Shown here: positions 24,874 to 35,983 of the stretch, in pieces
How the letters are laid out: each line of letters opens with the position of its first letter
Position numbering within the stretch: the stretch's first letter is position 1
Source: Agrocybe praecox
Taxonomy: Eukaryota; Basidiomycota; Agaricomycetes; Agaricales; Agrocybaceae
DNA: 64,000 nucleotides
Assembly (NCBI GenBank): GCA_964017145.1
Contig: OZ024853.1
Location: forward strand, 29,112-93,111
Direction of reading: 5' to 3'
The notes under the pieces: generated by a model
What the model saw: only the letters and a program-made list of their open reading frames with translations
Database searches by the model: none
Told to the model about the DNA's origin: nothing
Position numbers and translations under genes: made by a program

Positions 24874-24946
24874 GGGCATGTAACTAAATTGGTATAGTAT
24901 TTGATTGTCAATCAAAAAATTCTTAGTTCGAATCTAAGCATGCTCG
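24874..24946 (+). tRNA. trnD: tRNA-Asp (GUC)
   Basis: Acceptor GGGCATG/CATGCTC; anticodon stem TTTGA/TCAAA with loop TTGTCAA; T arm CTTAG-TTCGAAT-CTAAG. Confidence 0.93.
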
Positions 24947-25144
24947 TTTAAATTATTTTTATATCCTTTTTATTCTTTTTTTTAAGAGGAATAAAAATAA
25001 GAAAGCAGGGGGCATTAAATAAGAAAAAATAGGAGACAAAAGGCCAAAAAGTAAAAAGCAAAGGTAAAAACTTCATAGAAGTTAAGATTTTGCTTAAGAA
25101 TACTTGTAACATGGAATTGGATTTGTAAGGATATATGATTTTTA

Positions 25145-26325
25145 TATGAACTTAACGATTCCCAACAAGCAATTTATCATACCCGTTAGAAATGGATGTA
25201 GTAGTGGGTTTGATTTTTACATCTAAACTATGTAAGGTTCTGAAAAATCGATCTGGGGTTTCTTTCAATAGAACCTTACCATTGAATATTGCTTCAACTT
25301 CTGTGAATGTTAAAGAATTTCTAGTAATACCCGAAAAAACACTTTTTTCTATAACCTTGTTGGATGAATCTATGTAATAATAACCATACTTTTTGTTTCC
25401 TATAAAGGAAGCTTTTTCAAGGGTTTTCTCGTCTAATTCATCTTTCATTAAACCTAATGCACTTCCCCTTATTCTTTAGGTAATTTATTATATGTGAAAA
25501 TAGAATCCGTATCTGAGTAATACACATCGTTTTCAAGCTTAAAGGGAGTCATAAGCATTCTGGCATAAGCTGTTACAGCATAAGCTATTCCAACATTAGA
25601 CTATACGAAAGCATAATTAGTTTTCATAGTTACTGGCAGTTTGTCATTTACTAGAGATAGAATATGATTATCAAGGTTACTATAAATAAGCAATGTTATA
25701 GTGTCGGCGTTTATCTGTATCATAGATTTAATAATTCTAGTTCTAACATACAGATCTAAACCGGCAATATTAATAATAACTGTTTCTAACACATCTAATT
25801 TTATACCTAAATATAACTGGTTTAAATGCATTTTGGCTTTGAACCTATCTGCACCAAAGCTATGTTTCTTAATGTTGTATAAATGCTCTATATATTTATC
25901 AAACAAATTTTCTGGACTGTACTCATAGGCTTTCAATAAATGCACTTTATAACCGTGTTTTATAGTCTTTTTTATTTTTTCGGAAATAGATGTTTATTTC
26001 CAAGTACCTTTAGGGTATACAGTTTTACCATGATATTTATAAGGTAAAAAGGGAAGTTTAATATTATCTGGACACTCTACAATACATTCAATAAAACCGA
26101 AAAATTTTTCCAATTTTTAGTTTCAATAGCCTCTTTTAGTTGTAAGTTATTTATTTTAAAGATAGCATTCTTTTGAGAGGTTGAGTAGGCAGTAATAACT
26201 ACTGGAACTTGACTATTATCTAAAGATTTGATAGTGATAGTTTCAATGTCCATTGGTGAAAACGGTTGCATGTCCTACACCTCATAAAACTTTTTAGCTT
26301 TTAAAGGTTTAAACCAAAAATAAAA
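25145..26325 (-). pseudogene. Family B DNA polymerase remnant of a linear mitochondrial plasmid
   Basis: Minus-strand pieces in the right order: MQPFSPMDIETITI (exonuclease I motif DIE, 26271 downward), then, after a gap, the palm segment RFKAKMHLNQLYLG and RTRIIKSMIQINADTITLLI-YSNLD (25945-25601), the catalytic motif C VYYSDTDSIF at about 25525-25490, and a C-terminal block KASFIGNKKYGYYYID and KSVFSGITRNSLTFTEVEAI (25448-25152). Stops and frame changes separate the pieces, and the regions between ExoI and the palm are largely deleted, so the gene is dead. Such protein-primed polymerases replicate linear plasmids of fungal mitochondria. With the RNA polymerase remnant at 5240-6124 this indicates at least one plasmid integration. 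Confidence 0.85.
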
Positions 26326-26368
26326 TTAAAAGTAAGGTATATTATTTATTAAAAATATTTACAATAAA

Positions 26369-26439
26369 GCGAGTATAGTTAAAAGGTATAACCTCTATCT
26401 TCCAAATAGATATTATCAGTTCGAATCTGATTACTCGTA
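26369..26439 (+). tRNA. trnG: tRNA-Gly (UCC)
   Basis: Acceptor GCGAGTA/TACTCGT; anticodon stem TCTAT/ATAGA with loop CTTCCAA; T arm ATCAG-TTCGAAT-CTGAT. Confidence 0.93.
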
Positions 26440-27404
26440 CTATTAAATATTCTTTTTTTTATCACATCTGATCTCTTTCATTATAAGCGATAATTTTAAT
26501 ATTCTCTAGCTTAACATATTTTTATTAAAAATACTTTTGCCTCCTTTTTATTCTTATTTGACTCTTGCCTCCTTTTTATTCTTATTTGATTAAAAATAAG
26601 AACATAAGGAGTTAAAACTGAATAAAACGAGGTTTTATTCCGTTTTTACAGCCCCTTAATGGGCAAAGGCTGCGAGTCTTCGTTTTTATTCTTATTTGCA
26701 TTAGAATAAAAATAAAAAAGCAGAGGATATAAAAACTTTTGCCTCCCTTTAGGTGTAATTTATTCCGTTTTTTGTATAATATACAAAAAAACGGAATAAA
26801 TAAAAGCCCCTAAACTCTTGCCTCTGCTCTTAATTTTTATTCTTAATTAAAATTAAGAATAAAAACGAGGCTAGAGCAGAGGGGGCTAAGGCTGCTGACT
26901 CTGAGTCAAAAGCAGAGGAGAACAAAGGTGTAAAAACGATGTTTATTCCGTTTTTTACAGCCCTAATTTTATTCCGTTTTTTTTATTCTAAACTTTTGCC
27001 TCATCTTTAACTCCTAAAAGATCTTACTTTTAGTGACAAAAGAAGGTAAATATCTTATTAATTAATTAAATTAAATGTGTGATATTAGTTAGGCAAAGTA
27101 ATATAGGTTTTTTTTTATTTTTTTTTTCTTTGCTTATTTTTTTTTTTCTTTTTTTTTTACCTACTTTTTATTCTCCTCCATTTTATTTCTTAAATTTAAT
27201 CGAATAAAAATAAAAAAAGAGGAGTTATTTTTAATAAAAAAAATCAAAGCTCCTCTGAGCGATTGCTGCTTTTGTATTAGAGTCAAAAGAGGCTAAAGTA
27301 AATTTATGCTAATAAAAATAAGAAATGGGAGCCAAAAGAACAAAAAAAAAAATTTTTTTTTTACAAAGACAAAAAAATAATAAAAATTTTTTTAACCCGA
27401 GTAG
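26440..27404. other. Spacer trnG-plasmid ORF, dense palindromic elements
   Basis: Holds tandem gactcttgcctcctttttat repeats (26535-26600), the composite element at 26736-26918 and poly-T stretches. No gene seen. Confidence 0.6.
26736..26918 (+). repeat. Composite palindromic element, copy 2
   Basis: Same 183-bp composite as 2979-3161, differing at only a few bases; here between genes, there inside an ORF. Confidence 0.8.
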
Positions 27405-27893
27405 ATGATGATCTTTATTTCAATATTAACTTTAATAGTAGCTAAGGCTCTACCTGTTTTAAGCACAAATCTTTCCTCTTTACTTAAAATAAAAAAAATC
27501 TTATCACCTAAATCTTTAGAAGAAAAAACAAATAACGACTTAGGCGAAAATTTTGAAGGTTCAAACAATACACCCAATAAAAAAAACTTACTAAGTAGTA
27601 TATTTCTCGGGATTAAAAAAGGCTGGAGTATTCCAACTTTACCGGAGAATATTTTAAAATTACAATTACATCCTTTAGTTAGAATTTTTAGGTTTTTAGG
27701 TGGTGCTTCATTATTAATTATTTTAAGTAAAAGATATACACTTTTCGGACCTTATTTTCTATATATTTGCATGTTTATTGCTTTTTTATTTACTATATAT
27801 CATATTATTTTATCTTTCATTAGGTTTAAATATGTTTGTAAAAAATTAAAAGAAGGTAAAGAATTCGAAGTTAGAAAAACGCCTTTAGACTAA
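27405..27893 (+). CDS. Hypothetical membrane protein, plasmid type, C-terminus decayed
   Basis: 162 residues from ATG 27405. N-terminal hydrophobic segment, hydrophilic linker (SLEEKTNNDLGENFEGSNN), then WSIPTLPENILKLQLHPLV-RIFRFLGGASLLIILSK with two membrane segments (also YFLYICMFIAFLFTIYHIIL) and the end EFEVRKTPLD. After the TAA the protein type appears to continue in decayed form at about 27930-28122 (CVIA, TAG, PVGLTLGLLLNSYGILKES, later GCILNTVLP). From memory this LPENI...EVR.(S/T)P(L/V)D...PVGL.LG pattern belongs to uncharacterised ORFs of fungal mtDNA, perhaps of plasmid origin. Function unknown. Six C lie at 28205. Confidence 0.55.
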   Translation: MMIFISILTLIVAKALPVLSTNLSSLLKIKKILSPKSLEEKTNNDLGENFEGSNNTPNKKNLLSSIFLGIKKGWSIPTLPENILKLQLHPLVRIFRFLGGASLLIILSKRYTLFGPYFLYICMFIAFLFTIYHIILSFIRFKYVCKKLKEGKEFEVRKTPLD

Positions 27894-27926
27894 TTAACTT
27901 ATTTAGTTGCTAAATAAGTGCTTTTA

Positions 27927-28122
27927 TTTTTTTTCGGCTTGTGTTATTGCATAGCCAGTAGGTCTTACTTTAGGTTTACTTTTAAATAGTTATGGTATAC
28001 TTAAAGAGAGCCAACAGAGAACCTATTTTTTCTCCTTTTTAGGTTGTATATTAAATACAGTCTTGCCTGCAAATAATAATACTGATAGCTTTAAGTTATT
28101 AAATAAAACTATTTCGGAGTAA
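27927..28122 (+). pseudogene. Decayed C-terminal continuation of the 27405 ORF
   Basis: Frame readable as CVIA-stop-PVGLTLGLLLNSYGILKE and SQQRTYFFSFLGCILNTVLP, ending TISE and TAA near 28120. It is separated from the ORF by about 35 bp containing a stop. Confidence 0.45.
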
Positions 28123-28210
28123 AAAAAAAACCTAGAAGAACTACTTTTTGTTAATAATAATTTAGAGGTTTCAATTAGACTTTAAAATTAAACTTCTTTT
28201 GTTACCCCCC

Positions 28211-28599
28211 ACCCTCGCAGGCTATTGTGTTAAGCTCTTTTTTTTTTAGTTTTAGACTTAAACCGCTAAATAAACTATGTTTTATATTAATCTTTTTTTT
28301 TCCCCTTCTGCTCGTATACTTTTTTTTTCTTTTCTTAGTACATAGTACAACCTTTGCCTATTTTTGATATGAAAATTTTTAGGCTTCAGGCCTTATTGTT
28401 CTTATTTTTTTTTTTGCACCTCCTTTTTAATCTTATTTTCAATTAGATTAAAAAGGAGGAAATAAGAATAAAAAGTAAGCAAATAAATAAAAAACTAAAA
28501 ATACCTTTGCTCTACTCTAAATAGTAAAAATTTGCCGTATAAGCTCGCTAACGCTAGAGATATATAATTAAATTTAACAAGGCAAGAGAACATATTTAT
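28211..28599. other. Spacer before trnM (minus)
   Basis: Poly-T and purine-rich palindromes; no gene seen. Confidence 0.5.
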
Positions 28600-28672
28600 T
28601 AAGACCTAAGGGAGTTGAACCCTTATAATATCCATTATGAGCGAACTGCATTAACCATTATGCTAAAGTCTT
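28600..28672 (-). tRNA. trnM: tRNA-Met (CAU), minus strand
   Basis: Read on the minus strand: acceptor AAGACTT/AGGTCTT, anticodon loop CTCATAA, T arm AAGGG-TTCAACT-CCCTT. The anticodon stem contains several G-U pairs. A different CAU tRNA lies at 60497 on the plus strand; which is initiator and which elongator (or a modified-C Ile tRNA) is not settled here. Confidence 0.82.
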
Positions 28673-28897
28673 TAAAGTTTAAAATTTGAATCTAAATATA
28701 CTTTTATAGTATTTTAATACTTATTATCTACTTCTTTTTTTTTTACCTTTTGTCTCTTAATTTTTTATTACGGAATCCGTTTTTTATTAAAAACGGATTC
28801 CGTAATAAAAATAAGGCCGGAGCCTCTTTTGCCTTTGCTGACTCAAAGTAAAAAGCAAAGGAGGGCGAAGGCTCCTTTTTTAGTTTAATTCAAAAAA

Positions 28898-28906
28898 GGG
28901 GGGGGG
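28898..28906 (-). promoter_or_regulatory. C-run (minus strand) downstream of cox3
   Basis: Nine G on the plus strand, that is nine C on the sense strand of cox3, 51 nt after its stop. It is the only minus-strand example and matches the only minus-strand core protein gene. Confidence 0.45.
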
Positions 28907-28957
28907 TTAAATGTATAAAAAAAAAAAAAAAAAACAAGCCATATGGTAACATAAAAA

Positions 28958-30617
28958 TTAGGTATTACCCCAGAAATAAACAGCTACAAATAAAAAAAGC
29001 CACACAACATCTACAAAGTGCCAGTATAAAATACTAGATTCAAATCCGTTGTGGTGTTTTGTAGTCAATTGGTAATTGATTATTCTGATTAAAGATACTC
29101 CAATAAAGATAGTACCTATTATAACATGGACATATTTTGTTATCGAAGTGACTCTTTATTCACTACTTCTTATCTTTACAGATAAGTTCAGACTATGTCA
29201 TCAATATTAATATAATAATATCGTAGGGATTTCGTGGTAGGATTATTGTAAATATAGTACTCACCTACTAGTCGTTGAACCTTCATATATTCTTACTTTT
29301 ATATTTAATATATGCTTGGTAACAAATTATCCTTAAGTTAAGAAGCTGAATATTTTTCTTAATTTTCTCTTAGCTTTGTAATAGTTAAGTTATTACATAT
29401 AAATTAAGGAACTCCTTGTATTTAACCCTATTTGCTATAAAATAAACTCTTAAATAACATCTGCTCGTTGCCTCTTTTATTCCGTTGTTTTGTTTTTTTA
29501 CCTTTGCTTCCTTTTTAATCGGAAATTTTACCTCTGCTTTTTTATTCTTATGCAAATAAGAATAAAAACGAAGACTCAAAGAGGCAAGAGATAATAAAAA
29601 TACTTTAGCCTCTGCTCCTTAGCTTTTGACTTTGTCTAAGCTAAGGCAAAAGGACTCAGAGTCAACCTTCGCCCTTAATTTTTTTTCCCTTTACTTAGTT
29701 AAAATTAATTTAGGGCTACAACCTCCTTTGTTCCCTGCGGCCCGAACCTCTTTTGCCTTTGCTGACTCAAAGTCAAAAGCAAAGAAGGGTTAAAAAAAAG
29801 CTTAAGCTTTTTTTTTAGGCTTATTTTTAAGAACATATAAAAAAGAATACAAAGGTGGCTAGAGTAGTAAAAACTAATTTAAGCATAAATTCTAAAGGGA
29901 CTCACATATTAATCCGTGTAGTCCTGTAGAAGCATAAAATGCTGAACCATAAACACCATCTGCCATAGTAAATCCTGCTTCTGAATATTCAAAATACTGT
30001 AAAGCAGTAAAAATAACAGCTAATACTATTGTTAAAATTACACCATCTATAGCAGCTTTTCTATTTCCAGCTATAAGTGCATGGTGTCCATAAGTAATAA
30101 AGGCACCACTACTTAATAATAAAAAAGTATTTAATAAAGGTATTGCAAAAGGATCTAATGGTGTTATTCCTAAAGGAGGCCAAGATCCTCCAATTTCAAT
30201 AGCTGGAGATAAACTTGAGTGAAAGAAAGCCCAGAAAACAGATAAAAAGGCAAAAATTTCACTAACAATGAAAAGCAATACTCCTAACATAATACCATTT
30301 TTTACTTCTTTTGTATGATGTCCTAAATATGAAGCTTCTACTACTACATCTTTAAACCATAAAATCATACCTAAAGTAGTTAATGTAAACCCTAATGTTA
30401 AGATATAACCCCCATAATTAAAACCATGCATATAAGATACAGCACCTACTGTTAAATTTAATAATGAAAAACTTAATAAGATAGGCCAAGGAGAAGGATC
30501 TACTAAATGAAAAGGAAAAAATTGAAATTTAGTATTTAAACCTAATTTTACTTTTTGTTCATTTTTTATATTTAAATTAGTTAAAGAAGACGAAACGTTT
30601 AAATTTGTTTTATCCAT
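28958..30617 (-). CDS. cox3: Cytochrome c oxidase subunit 3 (two exons, minus strand)
   Basis: Exon 1 is complement(29912-30617) and exon 2 complement(28958-29130). After a 35-residue Asn/Lys/Ser-rich start the protein reads [20 protein letters not shown], the normal COX3 N-terminus, then [20 protein letters not shown], and across the splice [17 protein letters not shown]; exon 2 adds [32 protein letters not shown] and NT. 292 residues, longer than usual because of the N-terminal extension; no later Met is available as start. The junction (exon T29912, intron-terminal G29131) is the only nearby choice that keeps frame and the group I rule. It is transcribed opposite to the other core genes and divergently from rns. 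Confidence 0.92.
29131..29911 (-). mobile_element. cox3 group I intron, no intact ORF
   Basis: On the minus strand the core near 29190-29285 reads gttcaacgactagtaggtga and gacatagtctgaacttatc, like the cox1 terminal intron. The 5' half is filled with palindromic elements (29450-29830). A 64-residue minus-strand frame (29385-29579) lies mostly in an element and shows no endonuclease motif. Confidence 0.8.
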
Positions 30618-31279
30618 TTTTTTTTATTTTTTTCTCGCGTAAGCGATAAACTTTATTTTTTTAAGTTAGTATGTTTTATATCATATTTTAATTCTCCCTT
30701 TTTAATAATTTTTTTTTTGTTATTTATTCTTATTTCCTCCTTTTTATTTTTATATTTATTCATCGCAGAAGATTTACTTTTTTTTTGTATTACATCTTTT
30801 GTCTTTGCTCAATTTTGCATCTTTTGCCTTTGCTCAATTTTTGTCCTTTGCTTATGTCTTTGCTTTTGCAAAGACATAAGCTAAAAAACAAATAGGCAAA
30901 GTCAAAAGCAAAGGTTGAATAAATAGGCAAAGACAAAAGCAAAGGACACACAAAAATCAAAGCTCTTTTGAATAAAAAAAACCAAAAAACCCGAGTTTTA
31001 AGGTTTTTTTTAGTTGCTTTTGACTTTGTAAATCAAAGTCATAAGGTTATAAAAGACTTTTGCCTCTTTTGATTCTTAGACATAAGCGGAGGTATCTAAA
31101 AAGGAGGAACAATAAAACCAATAGAGGGTAAAGTAATTAAAAAGTAAGAAAGTATAAATGTAATAACATTTAATTATGATTGCTTAGATTTGTTATACTT
31201 TTATAGTATTAATAATTGTATTTATCACTTTTGCTTATACTTATTATATAAGTAGTTCAACAGGTCTTTATAATTTATT

Positions 31280-31313
<34 letters not shown>

Positions 31314-31604
31314 TAATTGTTCCTTTTTAAATTTTTTATAATTAAAGATGAAATCACCCAGACCAAAGGAGTTTATTTATCTTCAACTGAATTGTTCAAA
31401 TTTGCTAAAATAGCCTTGAAAATAGCCCAAAAGTTCTAAAAGCGTAAATAAAAAAAGAAAATAACCGATGGAAAATATAAATAAAAGTAGTTATATAAAA
31501 ATTGCGATAAGCATATACAAAAAAAAAATTATTGTTGCAGCTATTCTGATTCTATTTTTGATTCTGAATCTGAAAAAAAAAAAAAAAAACAAAATTTTTT
31601 AAAA
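30618..31604. other. Divergent spacer cox3-rns
   Basis: About 1 kb between the minus-strand cox3 start and rns. It contains stacked ttgcctttgctcaatttt hairpins (30785-30960), an agagcttt element and a pure T-run of more than 25 nt around 31283-31310. A divergent promoter region is expected here, but no motif could be assigned. Confidence 0.5.
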
Positions 31605-33925
31605 TCTAGAAGAATTTAATTTTGGTTCTGATTGAACGTTATTCAGTAGTTTTAAGACATGCAAATCATTATTCCCAATTGTTTTTACTGGTAATAATTT
31701 ATCAATGCTATTAGCTAAAAATTATATTTAATATTAAACTAACTCTTGCCTCTGCGAGTTCTTATTTTTATTCTTTCTTTGCTTTTGTCTTTGAGTCATC
31801 AAAGGCAAAAGACAAAAATAAGAATAAAAAGCTACGAGCAGAGGGGCAAAAGAAAATTAAAAAAGTAAAGTAACAAAAGGAATAAGGTGTACAGGTGAGT
31901 AATGGTAAATTAGGTACCTTATAGACCTCCTAAATAGAGGATAGTTATATTATTAAATTTGTTTGTTGCTTAAGTGTGATAAACATTTAATGTTAGCAAA
32001 GTAATGCAAACAAAAATAATTTTATAACATAATAAGCTTAATTATAAAAAAAAGGAAATTTTCCGCTATAAGCACCGATTTATTTTGTTTAATGGTAGTT
32101 GGTGGGGTAAAAGCCTACCAAGCCTACGATCAATAGCCAAGTTTGAGAGAACAAATGGCCACATTGGGGATGGAAAGCCCCAAATTGCTTAAGCAATCTG
32201 CAGTCAAGAATATTAGTCAATGCTCGCAAGAGTGAACTAGCTAACTGAAATCATAAAATAACTTAAATGTGCTTTTATGATAAGGTAGGGGAAAAAATAT
32301 GATATTACCTTACTAAAAGTGTTGTCCAAATTACTGGTGCCAGAAGACTCGGTAACACCAGAAACGCGAACGTTAGTCGTCTTAAACAGGCGTAAAGAGT
32401 GAGTAGGCAGCTTACAAATTTTTAATTTAATATAAGCAGAGTAAATTAACAGAAAAATTCCCTTAAAAAAGGCTAGAAACAAAGAACCTGTTATTTTATA
32501 ATTTAATTAATTTAAAGAAAATAAAAGCTAGAATCTTATTGAGGATAAACCAAATAATACTTAGTGTAGGGATGATATCCTCAGATACTTAGTGGAATAC
32601 TAATGGTGAAGACTTTTTATCTACTAAAGATTGACGCTGAGGAACGAAAGTGAGAATAGGGAATAGGATTAGATACCCAGTTACCTCTCACCGTCAACGA
32701 TGAATGGTAGTTGTTAGTTTTTTTTAAAATTGATAACGATGTTAACGCGATAACCATTCCGCCTTGAGAGTACGGTTGCAAAACTGAAACCAAAAAAATT
32801 AGTCGGTCTCGGAGCAAACGAAGTGAAGCATGTTATTTAATACGAAAGTACGCGTAAAATCTTACCAGTTCTTGCATAAACCAATCGCTCTATATTTGAT
32901 ATTTAAGAGGCTATTATTATATTCTCTTAAATATTTATTGTAGACCAGATTGCATAGTTTCTTACATTTTCTTAATTTATTTACCCTTTTAAGTACTTAA
33001 AAATATTTAAAAAGGCAAAAAAAAATTAAAAAAAGAAACTTGTTTACAGGTGTTGCATGGCTGTCGTCAGTCCGTATTGTGAAAAGTGAGGTTAACTCCA
33101 CTAACGGACGAAATCCCTGTTGTTAATTTATACTTAACTATTAATGAATTTTAAATATTTTCATTTGGGACTAAGACAAGTCGTTATGGCCCTTATGAAC
33201 TGGGCTATAGACGTGCCACAATAGCTTTTACAATATGACGCAAAACTTTAACTATCTTATAATATTTTTTACATTTTAGTTTTAAGGTCTAGCTAATCAC
33301 TAAAAAAAGTTTTATTATTTTGTATCGAATTATTGCCTGTAACTCGGCAGTATGAAGAAGGAATTTCGAGTAATCGTTGTTTAGTACGCAACGGTGAAGA
33401 TTATATCCGTGATGAACTAACTGTCTGTCGCTGGGGAGGAATTCGGATAGGGGGAAATCGCAGCAAAAAATCTACTTCTATTTTTTTTTTTGTTTTTTTT
33501 TCTTTTGCCTTTTTACTTTGTAAAAAAGCAAAGAAAAAAAAAAGAAAAAAAATTAGGGGTGAATTAACTAAATATGCTCTATAGATTTAATAACATTTGT
33601 TTTTTTCCTTATTTGAAATACAATAAAAAAAAAAAGAACAAAAGTAAAGCTCAATATGACCTAGTTACCGGAAACGAGTAAACTGGGGTAACTGCTTTTT
33701 TTATATTAAAAACATAAATTTAAACAGTTTCGCGATTATTATTTTTATAGGGTTTGTTAAACTTATCTAGTTTAATCGCTTTATAGCATTTTAAACTTTT
33801 TGTTAGACTATTAACAGTTTTGTTAAGGATTAGTAGTTTCGATGAACCCTTCTGAGTAACATCTCAAAAGTCATAGCAAGGTAGCTGTACTGGAAAGTGC
33901 TGCTGGAAAATAAACTACCTAATAA
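31605..33925 (+). rRNA. rns: Small subunit ribosomal RNA
   Basis: SSU landmarks in order: ggttctgattgaacg (31623) and taagacatgcaaat (31653), the 530 loop gtgccagaagactcggtaac (32336), ggattagatacccag (32667), gttgcatggctgtcgtcag (33053), gcgagtaatcg-type segment atttcgagtaatcg (33363), the decoding region tgatgaactaactgtctgtcgc (about 33410-33432, described by position) and the 3' end gcaaggtagctgtactgg near 33876. No intron was seen. Palindromic elements are inserted in variable regions (31743-31850, 33478-33560). Both ends are estimates; a 12-C run at 33926 immediately follows. Confidence 0.88.
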
Positions 33926-33937
33926 CCCCCCCCCCCC
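33926..33937 (+). promoter_or_regulatory. C-run (12 C) at the rns 3' end
   Basis: Twelve C at the 3' end of rns and 47 nt before trnR. Confidence 0.4.
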
Positions 33938-33983
33938 AACAAACTAAAAAAAAACTTCTAATTTCGAACTTTTATGTTAAATT

Positions 33984-34055
33984 GTTCTCTTAATTCAATG
34001 GTTAGAATCACATTCTTCTAAAGTGTTTATTCTGGTTCGAATCCGGAAGAGAACT
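33984..34055 (+). tRNA. trnR: tRNA-Arg (UCU)
   Basis: Acceptor GTTCTCT/AGAGAAC; anticodon stem ACATT/AGTGT with loop CTTCTAA; T arm CTGG-TTCGAAT-CCGG. Confidence 0.92.
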
Positions 34056-34209
34056 TAAAATTTTAAATAAGGTTTTCTAGCTTAACCTTTAACCCGAACT
34101 AGCTTATATATTAAAAAATTTTTTTTTAACGACAAATATATTTTTATATCTAGCCTAGGGTTAATATAAAAAACATTGATAGGTAAAAAAAAAAAAAAAA
34201 GAAAATTAA

Positions 34210-34281
34210 GGGGAAATCTGATAATGGTTAATCGGTTATATTTGCAATATAATTATGATAGTTCGAATCTATCTTTCTCCA
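34210..34281 (+). tRNA. trnA: tRNA-Ala (UGC)
   Basis: Acceptor GGGGAAA/TTTCTCC; anticodon stem TTATA/TATAA with loop TTTGCAA; T arm GATAG-TTCGAAT-CTATC. Confidence 0.92.
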
Positions 34282-34294
34282 AAAAATTTTATAA

Positions 34295-34368
34295 GAGAGA
34301 GTATCCTAATTGGCTAAGGAGCTTACTTTGGGTGTAAGAGGTTGCGCGTTCGAGTCGTGTCTCTCTCG
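34295..34368 (+). tRNA. trnP: tRNA-Pro (UGG)
   Basis: Acceptor GAGAGAG/CTCTCTC; anticodon stem CTTAC/GTAAG with loop TTTGGGT. Confidence 0.93.
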
Positions 34369-34565
34369 TTTTTAGCCTTAACTTTTTTTTTCTTTATTTA
34401 CCTTTTTTTGTCTCCTTTTTTCTTCACGCGTAAGCTATCTTTAGCGTTCTTATTTTTATTGTACCTTTGGTTTCGCCTTAATTTACTAAGACACTTAGTC
34501 CAAAGCAAAGGATGAAAAATAAGGCTAAAACGCGACAAATTAAAAGAAGAATATTACAATATTTT

Positions 34566-34649
34566 GCGAACATGTTGAAATTGGTAAACAATCTTCTCTT
34601 AAGAAGAAGTGGGTGTAAACCCTTAAGAGTTCAAGTCTCTTTGTTCGTA
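34566..34649 (+). tRNA. trnL: tRNA-Leu (UAA)
   Basis: Acceptor GCGAACA/TGTTCGT; anticodon stem CTTCT/AGAAG with loop CTTAAGA; long variable arm TGGGTGTAAACCC. Confidence 0.93.
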
Positions 34650-34974
34650 TTGTTTCAAAGTTAGTGTCCTAATTAATGATTAAAAGGGAACAAAAGTAAA
34701 ACCTCCATCCTTTTTAATCAAATATTTTTTTTTTTAGCGCAGCCTTTTAATCTTTTTTTTTAGCGAATAAATTTAAGAAGCTCGCTAGCGGTTTTTTTAC
34801 CTTTTGTTTCCTTTTTGCCTTAAATTTCATATGAAATAAGTGTAAAAAGGAGGCAAAAAAAAACAAGAATAAAAATTAAGTTAACTTTAAAACCTTTAAG
34901 ATCCTTAAGGGGTAGTAAAAACTTGACTTTGGAGCTATTATTCTGGATTTAGTTAAGTAATCAGGCAGTGAAAA
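34650..34974. other. Spacer trnL-trnI
   Basis: Palindromic elements only. Confidence 0.5.
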
Positions 34975-35045
34975 GAGCCTTTAATTTAATGGTAGAATGG
35001 TTTCTTGATGAGGAACTTGTAGGAGTTCAAATCTTCTAGGGCTTA
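34975..35045 (+). tRNA. trnI: tRNA-Ile (GAU)
   Basis: Acceptor GAGCCTT/AGGGCTT; anticodon stem GTTTC/GGAAC with loop TTGATGA; T arm AGGAG-TTCAAAT-CTTCT. Confidence 0.9.
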
Positions 35046-35983
35046 TTATTTTATACTATTGCTGTCTTGTCTGCTGTTTTCCTCTAGATAGTTATATCTA
35101 CTACTCTTATTTTTATTAAATTACGTGGTAAAAAAAAAAGCTTAGGTAATAGAGGCAACAGGCAAAAAACAAAAACAAAAAAAAACAACAAAAAAAAACA
35201 AAAACAAAAAAAAAACAAAAAAAAAACAAAAAAAAAACATAAGGGGAAAATTGAGAAATAAAAAAAAAAATAAGGTAAAAGTCATAAATATGTTTAGTTA
35301 AAGGTTAGAACCTAAACTAGGGTAATTAAACATACCTTTGCGTCGCTTACGCTATTATTTAAAAGGAAGATTTTTAAGCAAGGTCTTTATCTTTTTAAAG
35401 TAAAGCCAATTTATTTCATGTTTTTCTGTTAAACCTTTTTACTTTGTAGGTTTTTTTTAGTTATTTATCCTTTGTTACCATATAGCTAAAATTAGCTGCC
35501 TTTAAATTTAGGGTTAAAAACTAATCTTCATGTTATCTTTAGTCTTTGCTCAATTTTTGTCCTTTGCTTATGTCTTTGCATAACCAAAGACATAAGCTAA
35601 AAAAACAAATAGGCTAATAACAAAAGCAACTATTATTCAGCTGAAAAAAACGGAATAAAAAAACCTTAAAACTCGAGTTTTTTGGTTTTTTTAAATCAGA
35701 AGAGCTTTGATTTTATTCCGTTTTAAGGTTTTTTTTAACCTTGAGGGGCTTAGGGCTCCTCTTTTCCCTGCGGCCCGAACCTCTTTTGCCTTTGCTGACT
35801 CAAAGTCAAAAGCAAAGGTGGGTTAAAAAAAAGCTTAAGCTTTTTTTTTAGGCTTATTTTTATTATTATATAAATAAGAATAAAAAGGTGGACAAAAAAA
35901 ATTTTTTAACTCTTCTGTGAGGAAAAAAAAAATAAAGGTAAAACAGATTAACAAATAAAACAAAAAATTATTACTAAAATTTT
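35046..35983. other. Spacer trnI-cob
   Basis: A caaaa-rich purine tract at 35161-35245, nested tttgctc/cggaataa palindromes (35530-35740), a cctttgctgactcaaag hairpin (35778) and an aaagcttaagcttt palindrome (35828-35852). No gene seen. Confidence 0.6.

Noticed and set aside
25192..25928. Plus-strand frames opposite the DNA polymerase pseudogene
   Set aside because: Shadows of the minus-strand coding pattern, which has recognisable polymerase motifs.
26535..26600. Possible CRISPR-like direct repeats (gactcttgcctcctttttat)
   Set aside because: Only two copies without unique spacers; part of the palindromic element family, and mitochondria lack CRISPR.
32237..32817. Two minus-strand frames inside rns
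   Set aside because: Antisense to conserved SSU rRNA segments.
33333..33584. 83-residue plus-strand frame in rns
   Set aside because: Its first half is conserved 3' SSU rRNA sequence.
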